A stretch of DNA of 64,000 nt from Neoceratodus forsteri (GCA_016271365.2 CM057456.1:659769501-659833500), one strand, 5' to 3'. Positions 11,640-21,899 are shown, numbered from the stretch's first letter. The notes: generated by a model from the letters alone, not told the origin. Numbers and translations: made by a program.

Positions 11640-11735
11640 CGGGGCACCCCAATACCGATGGAGGTTGTGGGAATAAACCCAGGGCTGCTGAATGCAGAAG
11701 CTATACCCAGTTCAATACACTAACTCTAGGGAACA
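11640..11735 (-). repeat. tRNA-like SINE head fragment
   Basis: The minus strand has a box-B-like ccctgggtttattcccac preceded by a box-A-like region. It has no intact cloverleaf and no anticodon arm I can define. It is probably a SINE fragment inserted in the 5' region of the Ngaro element. The neighbouring one at 11766-11856 has the same orientation. Confidence 0.35.
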
Positions 11736-11765
11736 TATCCTGCACCATTTAATGCCCTCCAAAAG

Positions 11766-11856
11766 TTATTTCCACACTCCAGAGTCAAACCCTGTCCCTC
11801 TGGCACCATAGTTATATGCCTAGCCTGCTGCACCACACAATCTCCAGATGCTAGGG
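11766..11856 (-). repeat. tRNA-derived SINE head
   Basis: The minus strand reads tgtggtgcagcaggctagg, close to box A (TRGCNNAGYNGG), and 40 nt later cagggtttgactctgg, close to box B (GGTTCGANTCC). The spacing fits a tRNA-derived pol III promoter. The sequence is too divergent for a functional tRNA. Confidence 0.5.
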
Positions 11857-13011
11857 AACCTCTCATCTAACAAGCTCTAAATTTACTCATTCTCTATTTG
11901 TAACCTATAGTGGCCATCCAGATGGCCAGAAGGAACAGTGGACGGAGGCCCAATGCAGGAAAACCTGACCACAAAGAGCAGCCTCCGCCAACCCATTGAG
12001 TAATAGAGGGTGTTCCAAATTCCCTCAACAAACATGGTGGCTCCTGATGGCCACCGCCATGTTGGTAGGGCCTCTGCATGAACTCAGCCAAACCCTGTCG
12101 GACCCCACTGCCAGTCCGCTGCTGTAAGGCTGGGCTGACCAGCGAGCCCCCCCAGAACCCCTAGAGAATCGTGTGCCTACCACTTCAGGCTGAAGGACAT
12201 GTAGACTGCTGCTGATCTTCCCAGTGCTCCACCAGAATACTGCGTCTCGCGAGATCTCAAGCCCCCCCCCAATCCAGTCCCGTAAGTTACCAGCCTGAGG
12301 AATGCTCAAGGCTACCAGGCAGTCTGAGACCCTGCTCTGGACATCTGTCTCTGCCCCTGAAACCAAATGCCACTATGGGAGCTGGAGAGAGAAGACGGAG
12401 GTTAAACAAGACTGATGCCTTCTAGACGCACCGTCACCTTGGCTGAGCGTGACCAGCAGTCCTTCGCGGAAGATGGGGAGTAGGCCACCGAACATTCGCT
12501 CAGATCCACCACCACCAGGCCATGTTGTCTCCCCAAGCCTCCCAGTAACGACCACCCTTCACATGCTTCTATAATAAACATTTTTTTTTTTTAACAGTAA
12601 ATGGAAGTACTAAGGAATGGGAAAGCTACGACGGCTGAAGAAGATACCCCGGAAGGATTGGAGGCAGGCCTAAGATGCTCTGGGGATCTGGGGAGTGAAA
12701 GGCAGACGAACGCTGAGGTGGCTGAACCACAACCCCACCCTGATAACTCCGGCACTGCCTAGCCTGGCTCCCAGCCCACAGTGCCTCAGGGTCCCAACCC
12801 ACTGGCCTAGTCTTCTCAGGCCCCAGGGAACAAAAACCTCAGGATGACCCACCAGTGCCTCCTTGCCAGCTGGCAAGGTCACCAATGGCCCTGCACCATG
12901 ACTGCTCAAGGAAATCTCTCCCCCCTCAAAACCTCAGTTTAGGCCTTACCTCAGGAAATAGGTAGGGGCTTCTGCTAGTGCAGTGGCACCTCTAGTTGAT
13001 CCAGTGGTCAG
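11857..13011 (-). other. 5' non-coding region of the Ngaro element
   Basis: G/C-rich sequence between Gag and repeat A1. Several short open frames exist (for example 12025-12366 minus) but none has a recognisable domain, and no splice or start signal singles one out. It includes an A/T tract at 12578-12592. I treat it as untranslated leader plus unknown sequence. Confidence 0.4.
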
Positions 13012-13237
13012 AGAAGAAAGAGGCAGGGAACCTGGAAAGCATTCCAGATATCTCTCTCGCTCCTCCTCACCAGACCCCCCCCCTTCGGGGCACAGTGATA
13101 CCTCCCCTCAGGGTGTGCCCAGGGCCTGCTGTCCACTCCCGGAGGGCGGTATCCTATCCTAGCCCAGGCCAGGGGGGAGGAGGCCCCCGGACAAATGGTC
13201 AGCTGCTGCAATGCTTGGGCAGCCTAAGTATTTTCAT
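13012..13237 (-). repeat. Ngaro split direct repeat A1 (5' terminal)
   Basis: Partner of A2 at 6343-6563, ending agcctaagtatt at its outer edge. Beyond 13237 (ttcatgcaaaag) the sequence differs from that flanking A2, so the 5' boundary of the element lies at about 13233-13237. Confidence 0.85.
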
Positions 13238-13374
13238 GCAAAAGAACACTGAATGTATTTGGGAGGTTCAGCTGAATTCCATGCCTCAGACAGGTGCTAG
13301 TTTCTAAGGTACTGTTGTTTATCATTTACGTCTTCCAGACACTGCCAAAATCTTTGGTGGTCACTTTGGTTTTT

Positions 13375-13605
13375 TTCAGCAGGGAGGAATCTAGCATCTA
13401 CAAGCCATTCAGCCTAACTTCAGTGATGGGAAAACTAATGGAAATCCTACTAAAAGAGAGAGTAGTTGATTAGCTACAAGCCAATGGGCTGCAGGACTGC
13501 AGGTAGCACAGGTTCGGGGGAGGTTATGCCAAATGAATCTGCTAGATTTATTTGACTGGGTGACCAGGCAAATAGACCAGGGGAGGGCAGTGGGTGTAGC
13601 CTATC
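13375..13605 (+). pseudogene. CR1 LINE reverse transcriptase fragment (fingers)
   Basis: Frames give IYKPFSLTSVMGKLMEILL, QANGLQDCR and GGGYAK-ICWIYLTG. These match the CR1 motifs N-Y-R-P-I-S-L-T-S and Q-H-G-F seen intact at 43930-44150 and on the minus strand at 47560-47780. The similarity stops near 13605, and the 3' half of a CR1 resumes at 14195, so this may be one copy interrupted or deleted in between. Confidence 0.65.
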
Positions 13606-14190
13606 AATAACCTTGAGAAACATAGCTATGATTCTGAGCGTGCGCATTGCACATTGCCACTAATGCGCAAGCTCAGAATCTCAGCTCTGTTTTTTCAGAG
13701 TTATTTTATGGGCACGTCCACTGCTCATTTTCATTCAAGGGGGCATCTTCTTGCCTGGAATTGCACATTCTTTTGAGCAGTGGACATACCTCATGTCACC
13801 TCCCAAAAATGTAAACTCATTCGTGCATGAGTTTTGTAATTGGGACGGTACCAATACAGATGCGTGTTCACCAGAACAAAATGCTTCTGGCGACTCTCAA
13901 GTTGGGCAGACTGCTCCTCTCGAGCATAATGATGAAAAATAAGCCAAAAAGGTACCAGACCACATTCTGTCACATTTTAATGCAGTCAGAGCAGTTTCCT
14001 TGCTTATTCTGGTAACAGAAGCAACTGACTAAAGTTGACAGAAAACTCACTCTGAACACTGACAGTCCCCCTTTAAATAAAGTATCATTTTTTGACTGTT
14101 GATTTGAGTGGTCAGCTCTAAAAGTGGATGTTCTGCTCTCACTGGACAGATGACATTCAAGAATGCAGCCACTCATGTAAACCTACCCAA
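13605..14190. repeat. Foldback-like sequence inside a CR1
   Basis: Contains two inverted repeats. In the first, gattctgagcgtgcgcatt (about 13631) pairs with aatgcgcaagctcagaatc (about 13660). In the second, gtccactgctca (13719) pairs with tgagcagtggac (13774). A third segment, gacagtccccctttaaa (14061-14077), resembles the terminal AGGGGGACTGTC-TTAA type of piggyBac/Kolobok MITEs. It interrupts a CR1. I cannot define exact ends. Confidence 0.4.
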
Positions 14191-14194
14191 CTGG

Positions 14195-14795
14195 AAGGGG
14201 AATCACGAGCAGGAGGAGAGAGGTGGCACTATCACTATATAGATTGCTGGTCAGGCCTCACCTGGAATATGGAGTCCTATTCTGGAGGCCTTACCTCAGG
14301 AAGGACATTGACCTGGTGGAAACAGTACAGAGAAAGGTGACAAAAATGAGTCAGGGTCTGCAGTACATGTCCTACAAGGAAAGACTTAGGGAACTGAATA
14401 TGTACTCCCTGGAGCAGAGAAGAGAGCGAGGGGACATGATCGAAACATTCGGGTACATAAAAGGCATTAACAAGGTACTGGCACAGGAACTTTTTCACTT
14501 CAAGAAGGGCTCCAAGACCAGGGGGCATGACCTCAGGCTGCAAGGAGGGAGACTCTCTACCAACACCAGGAAGTTTTTCTTAACAGAAAGAGTGGCGGAC
14601 ACCTAGAACAGCCTGCTCCAAGAGGTTGTGGGGGTCAACACTGTGGGGGGATTCAAGAATGCATGGAATAGACACAAGGGGGGCCTTGACTACAACGGGC
14701 AACTAGAGCATCAAAATAGGTCTACAACAAAAGGGCAGACTAGATGGACCTAGCGGTCTCCTCCTGCCATCAACTTCTATGTTTCTATGTGTCCA
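14195..14795 (+). pseudogene. CR1 LINE ORF2 C-terminus and 3' end
   Basis: Frame 14223-14606 encodes [55 protein letters not shown] and FFLTERVAD, a typical CR1 C-terminal region after the RT palm. The copy ends at ttctatgtttctatg (14777-14791), the CR1 octameric tail. The upstream palm, with GVPQGS and YADD, is missing. Confidence 0.85.
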
Positions 14796-15495
14796 AGGGG
14801 GTAGAATTGAGTCAAAAGGCACTCATGGGCCACATTATAGTCAAAACTGCAGTTAAAAAAATAAATAAATAATTTGAAGCTACATTTGAAACCTCCATAG
14901 GGGGTTAGTATTCTGCCACTTTTTATCATTTACATTAGACAATGCAGGAAAGGGCTGAAGTGAACCTAATAAAATTTGCCGGTGCCCTCTTAATAAACTA
15001 GATCAATAAATGGTACCTGCAGAGTTGCTGACTAGAGCCCATTGTATCTTTACCTAGCAATCAGGCTAGTTTTCTTGATCCAGAGTTTTGACTGCCTGAC
15101 TGAAATAGATTGAACCATCTTGCATAATGAGTTGCACTTTGTGGATTTATTAGCAAATTAAACAACAATAGAAGGGTTGGCAGAGTATCAAACCAGCCAG
15201 CTATGAAAGGGGAGCTTACTCATGGAAATAAATTGCAGTGGTCCCGGTGTAATTTACTGAGGGAGATCAAAGCTGATCACGCAGCTCCTGTACAGCCTGC
15301 CATTAGTTTCTGACAAGGTATCAGGTTTATTATAACATCTACTACAACACTCTGTGAATTAATACTTCAGTTAGATGCTGTGTTATGCCGAGGCCATTTT
15401 TACAGTGTTTTTGTAGTCTTTACTTAAGCATTATATTTACTAGAGACAGTGTGATTTAGTGACAGGCTTGAGAACCCAGAGACCCATGTGTTAGT
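14796..15495. other. Unassigned non-coding DNA
   Basis: No recognisable coding, tRNA-like or terminal-repeat signal. A short A-rich stretch (aaaaaaataaataaataat) lies at 14855-14873. It may be unique intergenic sequence or an old repeat. Confidence 0.5.
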
Positions 15496-15655
15496 TTATT
15501 TTGTTTAGTTTATTGATTTTACCAGGATAAGGCTCTGGTAAAATCCAAGGAAGTCCTGGGTAGGACAGCATACAGACAATTTTTACAAGACAATATACAA
15601 TAAGAATACAATACAGTAGTTACTGTACATAGTAAATACAGCTCTGAGAATACAC
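15496..15655 (-). repeat. LINE 3'-tail repeat (family shared with 50090 and 58017)
   Basis: Contains ttattgattttaccaggataaggctctggtaaaatccaaggaagtcc. The same arrangement, a TTGATT-like simple tail, then accagg, then a ggtggacctgg-like block, is seen at 50090-50345 and 58017-58190. All read as the 3' untranslated end of a LINE on the minus strand. No coding part is retained. Confidence 0.45.
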
Positions 15656-15990
15656 AGAAACTTAGAAATTGTCAGCAGATAAGGACCGCCAGGCCCATCC
15701 AGTCTGCCGGTTAGCCCTACGCTTGTTTGCGTCCTTTGACCCTACATGGTCAATGGCTTTTCACTACTCTTTCCCACCTCTATGAGACCCTTATGGCTGT
15801 CCCAGGCATGTCTAAAATACCTTGACTGTACTCGCTTCCACCACCTCTTGTAGCAGACTATTCAATGTGTCTGCCACCCTCTCTGTGAAGAACAACTTCC
15901 TCACATTTCCCTTTAACCTGCCACCTTCCAATTTCATAGCATGCCCCCTGGTTCTTGTACTCCAATATATGACAACACACTATAGGGACA
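15656..15990 (-). pseudogene. CR1 LINE C-terminal/3' fragment
   Basis: The minus strand encodes a degraded FFTERVADTLN-LLQEVVEA block and ends with the CR1 3' signature (complement of gtcagcagataaggaccgccaggcccatccagtctgcc). This matches the CR1 ends at 51360-51420 and 54930-54965. It lacks the octamer tail and RT. Confidence 0.65.
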
Positions 15991-16139
15991 GTATAAAGAT
16001 CAGAAAAGACAACAAATAAGTATCATCATAGGGAAGAACGGACTAATTAATATAATATTTAACATATAAACAATTGAGGTAAGGGATAACATAATTCATA
16101 CTTTTGTTAATGTCATTGGATACACGACTCGTGGGCCCC

Positions 16140-16800
16140 ATCATGTGGCAGCACCATTTCCCATACATGGTATTTTACATAATCTGTCAATCAGTGATCT
16201 AACTATAGTGTGGCTGATCAGGCCGGTACGTTTAAGGGATTTCTGTAGAGTGTTCCATGCTGTTGGAATACCACTACTTATTGCCATTTTACCAAACTGG
16301 GTGGAGACCTTGGGAGTACTGTAGAGTACATAATTATTTTTCCATACTGAATAAGTACTGTGACACTTTGAGAATAGGTCTGAGATATAACTTGGCACAT
16401 TATTTATAATTAGTTTGAAAGCCCAGCACTATACATGTCTAAGTCCTCTTAAAGAAGTCCAATCCACAGTTTCATATAGGGTACAATGTTGTGTTGTTGA
16501 AGCCAGTTCAGTGATAAATCTAATGGTCCTATGGTAGAGTACTCCTATTTGTGCAAATGAGATGAAGAGCAACACCCATAGATTAAATCTGCAGAACCCA
16601 ATAGACTAGAGGAAGGAATGTAACGTGTATTAATCTCTTTCCAGCATACTGCGGTAGACAACTTTTATTTCCGAAGAAAAATGCTAACTTAGCTTTTTAC
16701 ATAGGTCCTCAATGTGTGTTAGGAAGGACAATTTACAGTTTAACCATAGGCCAAGATATTTTAAGATGTTTACACAGTCCTCAGGTGGTTTACATCTTTC
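16140..16800 (-). pseudogene. Older LINE, downstream RT part (split by L2)
   Basis: The minus strand encodes ILKYLGLWLNCKLSFLTHIEDLCKKL (about 16800-16690), then a cysteine- and isoleucine-rich connection. It continues with IINNVPSYISDLF, PKVSTQFGKMAISSGIPTAWNTLQKSLK and a terminal IVRSLIDRLC. The YLGLWLN and PTAWN-x-L motifs belong to the region after YADD in non-LTR RTs. The preceding part, with the degenerate YADD, is at 18573-18835, displaced by the L2 insertion. Confidence 0.65.
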
Positions 16801-16829
16801 CTCACTGGAAGAACTCAGAGAGTGATGCC

Positions 16830-18556
16830 CGGGATTTATTCCTCCGACCCAGTTTCTCTGTCTTGTGGGGGTTCCTCAGGGCTCAGTATTGTTCCCCATG
16901 CTGTCTGCAGTGTATATGCTGCTCCTCAGAGACATTTTAAGAAGGTATGGGCTGAGGTTTCACTGCTATGCTGATGATACCCAGCTCTATCTTTCTTTTG
17001 CACCTGACCAGGATGGAGCTCTCTCAGCTTTTAATAGCTGTCTCGTAGAAATCCAGGAGTGGATGGATTCCAGTTGGCTAAAGTTGAACTCTGAAAAGAC
17101 TGAGGTGTTGGTTGTGGATCCAGCGCACCGGATAGGGGGGCCGGGAGTGGGCTTCCCCTCGGGGCTTTTCCTTGGGGGCATCTCACTGCCGACCTCTGAA
17201 TGGGTGCGGAACCTGGGGGTAAATTTTGACGAGGGACTGACTCTGCATTCGCAGGGATCAGCCATCATGAAATCCTCTTTTTACACCAGCCCGGTGGCAC
17301 TGAGGGCAGAAGCGCTGGTCGCAGCACCTCACACCATGCCAACGACCCGGGTTCGGGAGCAAGCATGGGTCGCCGGAGGCTGGCAGGGGAGGAGAGGGAT
17401 TGAGCATCCAAAGGACAGCTCTCCCTCTCTGGGGAGGGGGGTTCACGATGGTCGGTGCCCGACTTCCCCCTGGCGGAGGCTGGGGAGCAGAGACGCATGC
17501 CGTACTCAGGAGAGGAGTCGGGGCAGACGCCTGGATGGGGGCACGTATGGACGCATGCACGCTCCCAACCACTGGTGTCATTGCACGCCAACCAACTCTG
17601 GGGACAGCTCAAACAAGAAAAAAAGTGGCAAATCCTGCAGCTTGATGGCCGTCCACGAGTGATTGTCAGGACACTGGCACCCAAGCTGGATCCGTTCTGG
17701 GTGGGGAGTTAGGGGGCTCCCTGCCACCCTGCTGTGGGGGGTAAGCCGCAGGGGCTATATGGGTGCCATCAGTTCTGAGCGAGATGGACGGTGGCCGAAT
17801 CCCAGCTGAAAGGGATGCGAGAGGACAGCTGGGATGCAGCGAGGTGGCTACAGGAGGATAAATAAATCAACAAAAAAAAGATCCTCTTTTTACCATCTGA
17901 GGAACATCCCCAGGATTAAGCACCTTGTTCCATCCGGTGATCTTCCAACGCTGGTTCTCGCCTTTGTGTCCTCGTGCCTGGACTACTGCAACTCCCTTTA
18001 TCTAGGGCTATCTGGGTAGAAATCCATCGCTTGCAGCTAGTGCAGAACGCTGCGGCCCGGCTTTTGACAGGAACGTCTAGATCCTGTCATATTACGCCGG
18101 TGATGCATGGACTGCACTGGCTGCCGGTACAGTGGCGGATCCCCTTTAAAGTCGGTTTACTGACTTTTAAAGCCCAACACAAACTGGGCCTGGATTACCT
18201 GAAAGAGCTTCTGGTTCACTACCGCCCCGGATGATTGCTCCGCTCAGCCAACGAGGGGTTGCTAGAGATTCCGAGGGTGTGTTTAAAATCATCTGGGGCC
18301 TGTCCATTTATGCACGTGGCCCCAACCCTTTGGAATTCTCTACCCCGTCGGGTATGGGAGTGCACGACTGTGGAGGGATTCAAACAAGCTTTGAAAACTT
18401 ATTTGTGGATCCAAGTTTTTGGTGAAGGAATAACTGTGAGAAGGGATTATTGGTTTTATATTTTTATGATTTTTGATTGTGATATGTTATTTTAAAATTT
18501 GTTAGGTGCCTCGATACCTTGAAAGGCGCCATAAAAATAAGGTTGTTATTATTATA
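16830..18556 (+). mobile_element. L2-type LINE, 5'-truncated, interrupted by a SINE
   Basis: Coding remnants run from GVPQGSVLFPMLSAVYM (16866) through HCYADDTQLYLSF (16962, intact YADD), WLKLNSEKTEVLVV and SEWVRNLGVNFDEGLTL. After the SINE they resume with FYHLRNIPRI (about 17893), CLDYCNSLYLGL, LQLVQNAAARLLTGT, LHWLPVQWRIPFKVGLLTFK and a WNSLPRRV C-terminus. These are hallmark L2 motifs. The 3' end carries ccttgaaaggcgccataaaaataaggttgttattatt. It lies in the opposite orientation within an older LINE. Confidence 0.9.
17285..17880 (+). mobile_element. tRNA-headed SINE-like retroposon, copy 2 (596 bp)
   Basis: It splits the L2 coding sequence exactly between GSAIMKSSFYT and FYHLRNI. A perfect 13-bp target duplication, ATCCTCTTTTTAC, lies at 17272-17284 and 17881-17893. 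The 5' head has a box-A-like gtggcactgagggc (about 17294) and a box-B-like gacccgggttcgggagc (about 17345). The 3' end is A-rich (aaataaatcaacaaaaaaaag). The head and the block ggattgagcatcc match the copies at 1754-2378 and 55875-56355. This is the cleanest copy for defining the family. Confidence 0.82.
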
Positions 18557-18572
18557 TACTTCCTTAAGTGTT

Positions 18573-18835
18573 TCACCTAGCAGGGTAGTTTATGTTTGGG
18601 ATAGGGGTAGTGGACAGAGCCATGTTGATTGGTGAAAAGATGATGACTTTGGTTTTATTAGCATTTAGTAGTACTTTGTCCTGGTTAAGGTTTATTTGTA
18701 ATATATCAAGATCCGATTGTAAATCGGAGACTACTTCTGGTAGGATGACCTTTGAGATACATAAGGCGGTGTTGTCAGCAAAGAGATGAATGAAAGCCTT
18801 TTTGCATTCACTTGTGCTCGCGCAATGATCATATT
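18573..18835 (-). pseudogene. Older LINE, upstream RT part with degenerate YADD
   Basis: The minus strand encodes HLFADNTALCISK, where active enzymes have YADDT, then LPEVVSDLQSDLDILQINLNQDKVLLNANKTKVIIFSP. This is the segment following the catalytic box in LINE RTs (L-L-N-x-x-K-T-x-V). It continues at 16800-16140 once the L2 is discounted. The Asp-to-Asn change in the box indicates an inactive enzyme. Confidence 0.7.
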
Positions 18836-18849
18836 GGGACAATAGGGCA

Positions 18850-18925
18850 TTTGAGAGGTGTGTCACTGCCAAGCCAATTACAGCTGAAACTGCAATGGGT
18901 TTGGCAGTGTACACCAATGACAAGG
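18850..18925. repeat. Inverted-repeat hairpin
   Basis: cactgccaa (about 18865) pairs with ttggcagtg (about 18901), with flanking gtgt/acac extending the stem. It probably belongs to a MITE terminus. The superfamily is not assignable. Confidence 0.4.
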
Positions 18926-18976
18926 CACTATGGTCATGACAGAAGTTCAGCTTTGCTGATGTGGCGTGTTCTCTAG

Positions 18977-19319
18977 TTAAAAGAAATGAACCGCTCCAAT
19001 GGGAGTGTTTCATTTCTTTCTGTAGCCCAAACTCTGGCCATGTGCATTAGAGTACACACTAATGCGCATGGCTGGAGTTATGGCTGCTGTATTCTCTCTC
19101 CCTGTCTTCGCTCCTCTGACCTCCCCCCCCCCACAAGGCTTCAATGTTAGCTGCAGTGCGGCATTCTCTCCCAGCGCTCGTTTTTCACCTCCCCGCTTCA
19201 ACACTAGCCGTGGTGCGGCTTTCTCTCCCCCCTCCCCCAGTGCTTGCTTCTCTGCCCTCCCTGCCTCAACACTAGTTATGGTGCTGTTTTCTGTTAAAGG
19301 AGATTGAAACATCTTTTAA
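18977..19319. mobile_element. Possible TTAA-flanked MITE with internal hairpins
   Basis: Bounded by TTAA at 18977-18980 and 19316-19319 with AAGA/TCTT just inside. It contains agaaatgaaccgctcc/gggagtgtttcatttct (18982-19018) and actctggccatgtgcatta/taatgcgcatggctggagt (19031-19078). TTAA targets are used by piggyBac and Kolobok transposons. The terminal match is short, so the boundaries are tentative. Confidence 0.35.
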
Positions 19320-19537
19320 ACATTTTTGTTTTCTATGTAATTGGTGGCCATCACTGTCCACTTAAATGTTGTCAAATAAACAGCCTGATGTCAAACAAAA
19401 TTTTCTAATAATTTATGCAGTTTGTTTTTTTTCCCTCGCTATGATCGTCCGCTTGTCATTCTGATTCTGACAGCGTTGCTTGCCAAGTTACACTGACATC
19501 AGAGGCTCCAATTTCTGACTGTGTTGCGACCGCAGTA

Positions 19538-19849
19538 ATGGAAATGTCCGAATCCTTAACTGGCGAGCAGCAGTATCATGAAGAGAGCAGCCACTTTACA
19601 GGATCAGATAGCAAGGAGGATGTACTTTACTCTGACTACAATCAAATCAAAACATCTGTGTCACCGTGCCAATCGAAACGCTGCATTATGAGATTAGCAG
19701 AGTTGTTTATACTTGTCCTGTATGGGAGTACAATAAAATTGTCTGCCAATATTCATGTTAATAGCGACTGTATGCACTGTCACATATCTTTTGGGATTTG
19801 TTATTGTTTTCATAGATGGTGGAGGTGTGCGCGGGGGGGCGGGGATTAA
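19538..19849 (+). CDS. Hypothetical ORF, 103 codons, unrecognised
   Basis: An ATG-initiated frame whose first 35 residues are acidic and Ser-rich (ESLTGEQQYHEESSHF, SDSKEDVLYSDY), followed by a Cys-rich, hydrophobic second half. I recognise no family. The acidic start would fit the disordered N-terminus of a DNA-transposase protein, and TTAA-flanked MITE-like sequence lies just upstream, but that is only context. It may equally be a chance frame, since the second half looks non-coding. There is no poly(A), splice or promoter evidence. Confidence 0.2.
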   Translation: MEMSESLTGEQQYHEESSHFTGSDSKEDVLYSDYNQIKTSVSPCQSKRCIMRLAELFILVLYGSTIKLSANIHVNSDCMHCHISFGICYCFHRWWRCARGGGD

Positions 19850-20350
19850 ACAATTATGCCAATGTTGGGCAAGGGGTGTTTTACATGCACATCATCTTCA
19901 CTCATTAATTTCAGGAGGGTGAAATTCCTCCATGTGGTCTGACCAAATTCCACTGTCTATCCACGTTGTGTTTTGCTGCCTTGTTGCTGAAGTCTGCACA
20001 CAGAAAATCACAACTACAATGGACATCTGGGCTTCTAATAAAGTGCTTGCACCGTATGTAGTAAAAGCTGTTATCCCATTGGCATGCCTACCTGTGTTTG
20101 GAATAGATAGTATATGCGATAGCATGTGTTTGGGGAGGGTTGGGGCGACAGATAACACTTGTGAGGCATCTTGCTGAAAGCCGACATCGGGGTACCCAAT
20201 ACCCATGTCGGCAATAAGAAAAAAAAAAAAACAGCACCGCCACTGAGGGACACTGAGAAGCCCACTCCCCTGTCCCCATAGCTGTGCCCCACCCCAATAT
20301 TCTGGGATATTGGAGAGCCCACTCCCAGTATTGCCATATCTGTACCCCCC
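19850..20350. other. Unassigned non-coding DNA
   Basis: It contains an inverted repeat, gccgacatcgggg...cccatgtcggc, at 20178-20212, followed by an A12 tract. Two direct agcccactccc motifs lie at 20250-20330. Minus-strand frames (19898-20206) show no domain. Confidence 0.4.
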
Positions 20351-20354
20351 CCTT

Positions 20355-20415
20355 TAGAAATAGCCCAACTGGGTGGGCCAAGCAGTCCATATCTGCCATC
20401 AAAGTCTATGTTTGT
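20355..20415 (+). repeat. CR1 LINE 3' terminus fragment
   Basis: gggtgggccaagcagtcc and atctgccatcaaagtctatg match the CR1 3' end at 51375-51415. Only about 60 bp remain. Confidence 0.65.
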
Positions 20416-20757
20416 TTCACTGGAAAACAGTTCCCTGAAGTTTTTTTTTTTTTTAATATCTGAAAAAAAGAAAACTGTTCCTCGTCGCCTCCCCTCCCCC
20501 ATCCCGGCCCTTCCACTTTGCACCCACCTTCCTGCACCCCCTTACCCCATACTTACCTCTGGAGGTCGGCGGCTGCGATATTCTCTGGACCAGGACACAT
20601 CTGCACTCTTCAGAGCCTAACCACGAAATAAAGAATCCAGGTAAGCGCCATATAATGGCTGTCAGTGGGGGTTTCAACTTATGTTGATATCTCAGCCTTT
20701 TTTGGAATTTTTTCCCAAAATTTTCAACATAGCCTTTTTGGGACCCCACCTGATGAA

Positions 20758-20858
20758 CAATGACACTGTCATTTTGTTACTCGGTTCCAAAAGGTGATTT
20801 TGCGGTCACTGCGTGAAATCACCTTTTGGGATGAGTAACGAAATGACAGTGTCACTGT
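20758..20858. repeat. Long hairpin in satellite element copy 1
   Basis: The arm gacactgtcattttgttactcgg-aaaaggtgattt pairs with aaatcaccttttgg-gagtaacgaaatgacagtgtc around a short tgcggtcactgcgtg loop. It is equivalent to the stem at 46028-46138. Confidence 0.75.
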
Positions 20859-21517
20859 TGATGAGGGAAGGTCCCAAAAAGCCCATGTTGAAAATTTGGT
20901 GAAAAAAATCCCAAAAATGACCGCATTACAAGCGTGCGTTGCACAGTTTCTATGCACGCTCGTAACTTTGCCAATTTTTTATACTTTCACGCTAGATTTT
21001 CCACATTGCCATTTTTTCACACCTCCTCATGAACAGTACAGCTGTCCTTTTTCACATGCTGCCCGAAATGTGTTTTTGCACCAGTGGTGCAGAATGTCAC
21101 GGTTGCTGTGCAAAATCAACTTTTGGGATGGAGTAACGAAATCACAGTGTTACCATTCATGAGGTGGGGTCCCAAAAAGACCATGTTGAACATTTGATAC
21201 AAAAATACCCAAAAATGCCCAAGTTATGTGTAGTTGTTGAAATTTTGCTACGCATGCGCGTAACTTTGGCAAATTTGTATATTTTCAATCTAAATATTCA
21301 ACATTGCCAGTTTTTCACACCACTTCATGAACAGTATAGCTGCCATTTTCCACATGCTAGCCAAAATGTGTTTTCGCATCTGTGGTGCCAAATAACACAG
21401 TCGCTGCGCAAAATCACCTTTTGAGATTGAGTAAGGAAATGATAGTGCCACTGTTCATGAGGTGGGGTCCCAAAATGCTCATGTTGAAAAATTGGAGTGA
21501 AAATACCAACAAACACC

Positions 21518-21898
21518 CAGGGTGTTAAGGTGTCCAACTCTACAGTAACACCCCACCCTGTAGAGACTGACAGGCATCGGAGGTGTGACTTGGGGTCATC
21601 AGACATAATGCTTATGCCATTCCACCCCCACCCTCACCCCCACCCTGCAGCCAGTGACAGGCATCGGGGTTTGCCTGGGGTCTTGGGCCCTAACGTTCAC
21701 CCCATTCTCCTACACTGTGCCCATGCCAGCTTATTTCCTTATGGAATGGGGTGAGTGTTAGGGCTGAACATCCCAAGGTATGGGGGTGGAATGGCGTGAG
21801 TGTTACGGCTGATGACCCAAAGGCACACCCCCAACGCCTGTCAGTCTTTGCAGGGCAGGGTGGGGGTGGGGCGTTAGGGTTGGAAACCCTAATGCCTC
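21518..21898. repeat. Foldback (palindromic) GC-rich element
   Basis: The left arm from about 21518 (ggtgttaaggtgtccaactc, gagactgacaggcatcgg, ggtcatcag, gccattccaccccc) pairs with the complement of the right arm ending about 21898 (ggggtggaatggc, gatgaccc, cgcctgtcagtctttg, ttggaaaccctaatgcc). Arms are roughly 120 bp with partial continuation to the centre. A gggcattagggt motif matching its end also lies in copy 2 at about 42842. Confidence 0.6.
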
Positions 21899-21899
21899 A

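Larger units (their letters stand above)
4749..13237 (-). mobile_element. Ngaro-type tyrosine-recombinase retrotransposon
   Basis: On the minus strand the order is repeat A1 (13237-13012), Gag-like frames (about 11414-10270), RT and RNase H (about 10240-8761), tyrosine recombinase (8675-7730), SGNH-like hydrolase domain (7700-7290), repeat B1 (7100-6571), repeat A2 (6563-6343) and repeat B2 (5270-4749). This A1-body-B1-A2-B2 split direct repeat layout is diagnostic of Ngaro elements, which insert through a circular intermediate and a tyrosine recombinase rather than an integrase. An extra 1.07 kb separates A2 and B2, apparently a later insertion. Stops, frameshifts and lost catalytic residues make it non-autonomous now. 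Confidence 0.88.

Noticed and set aside
11766..11856. Possible functional tRNA gene
   Set aside because: Box A and B are degenerate, and no acceptor stem or anticodon loop pairs. A SINE head is more likely. The same applies to 23063-23165 and 61835-61900.
13630..19078. Idea that the hairpins at 13631 and 19031, both with aatgcgca, are one MITE family
   Set aside because: Outside the shared eight to ten bases the arms do not align, so I did not merge them.
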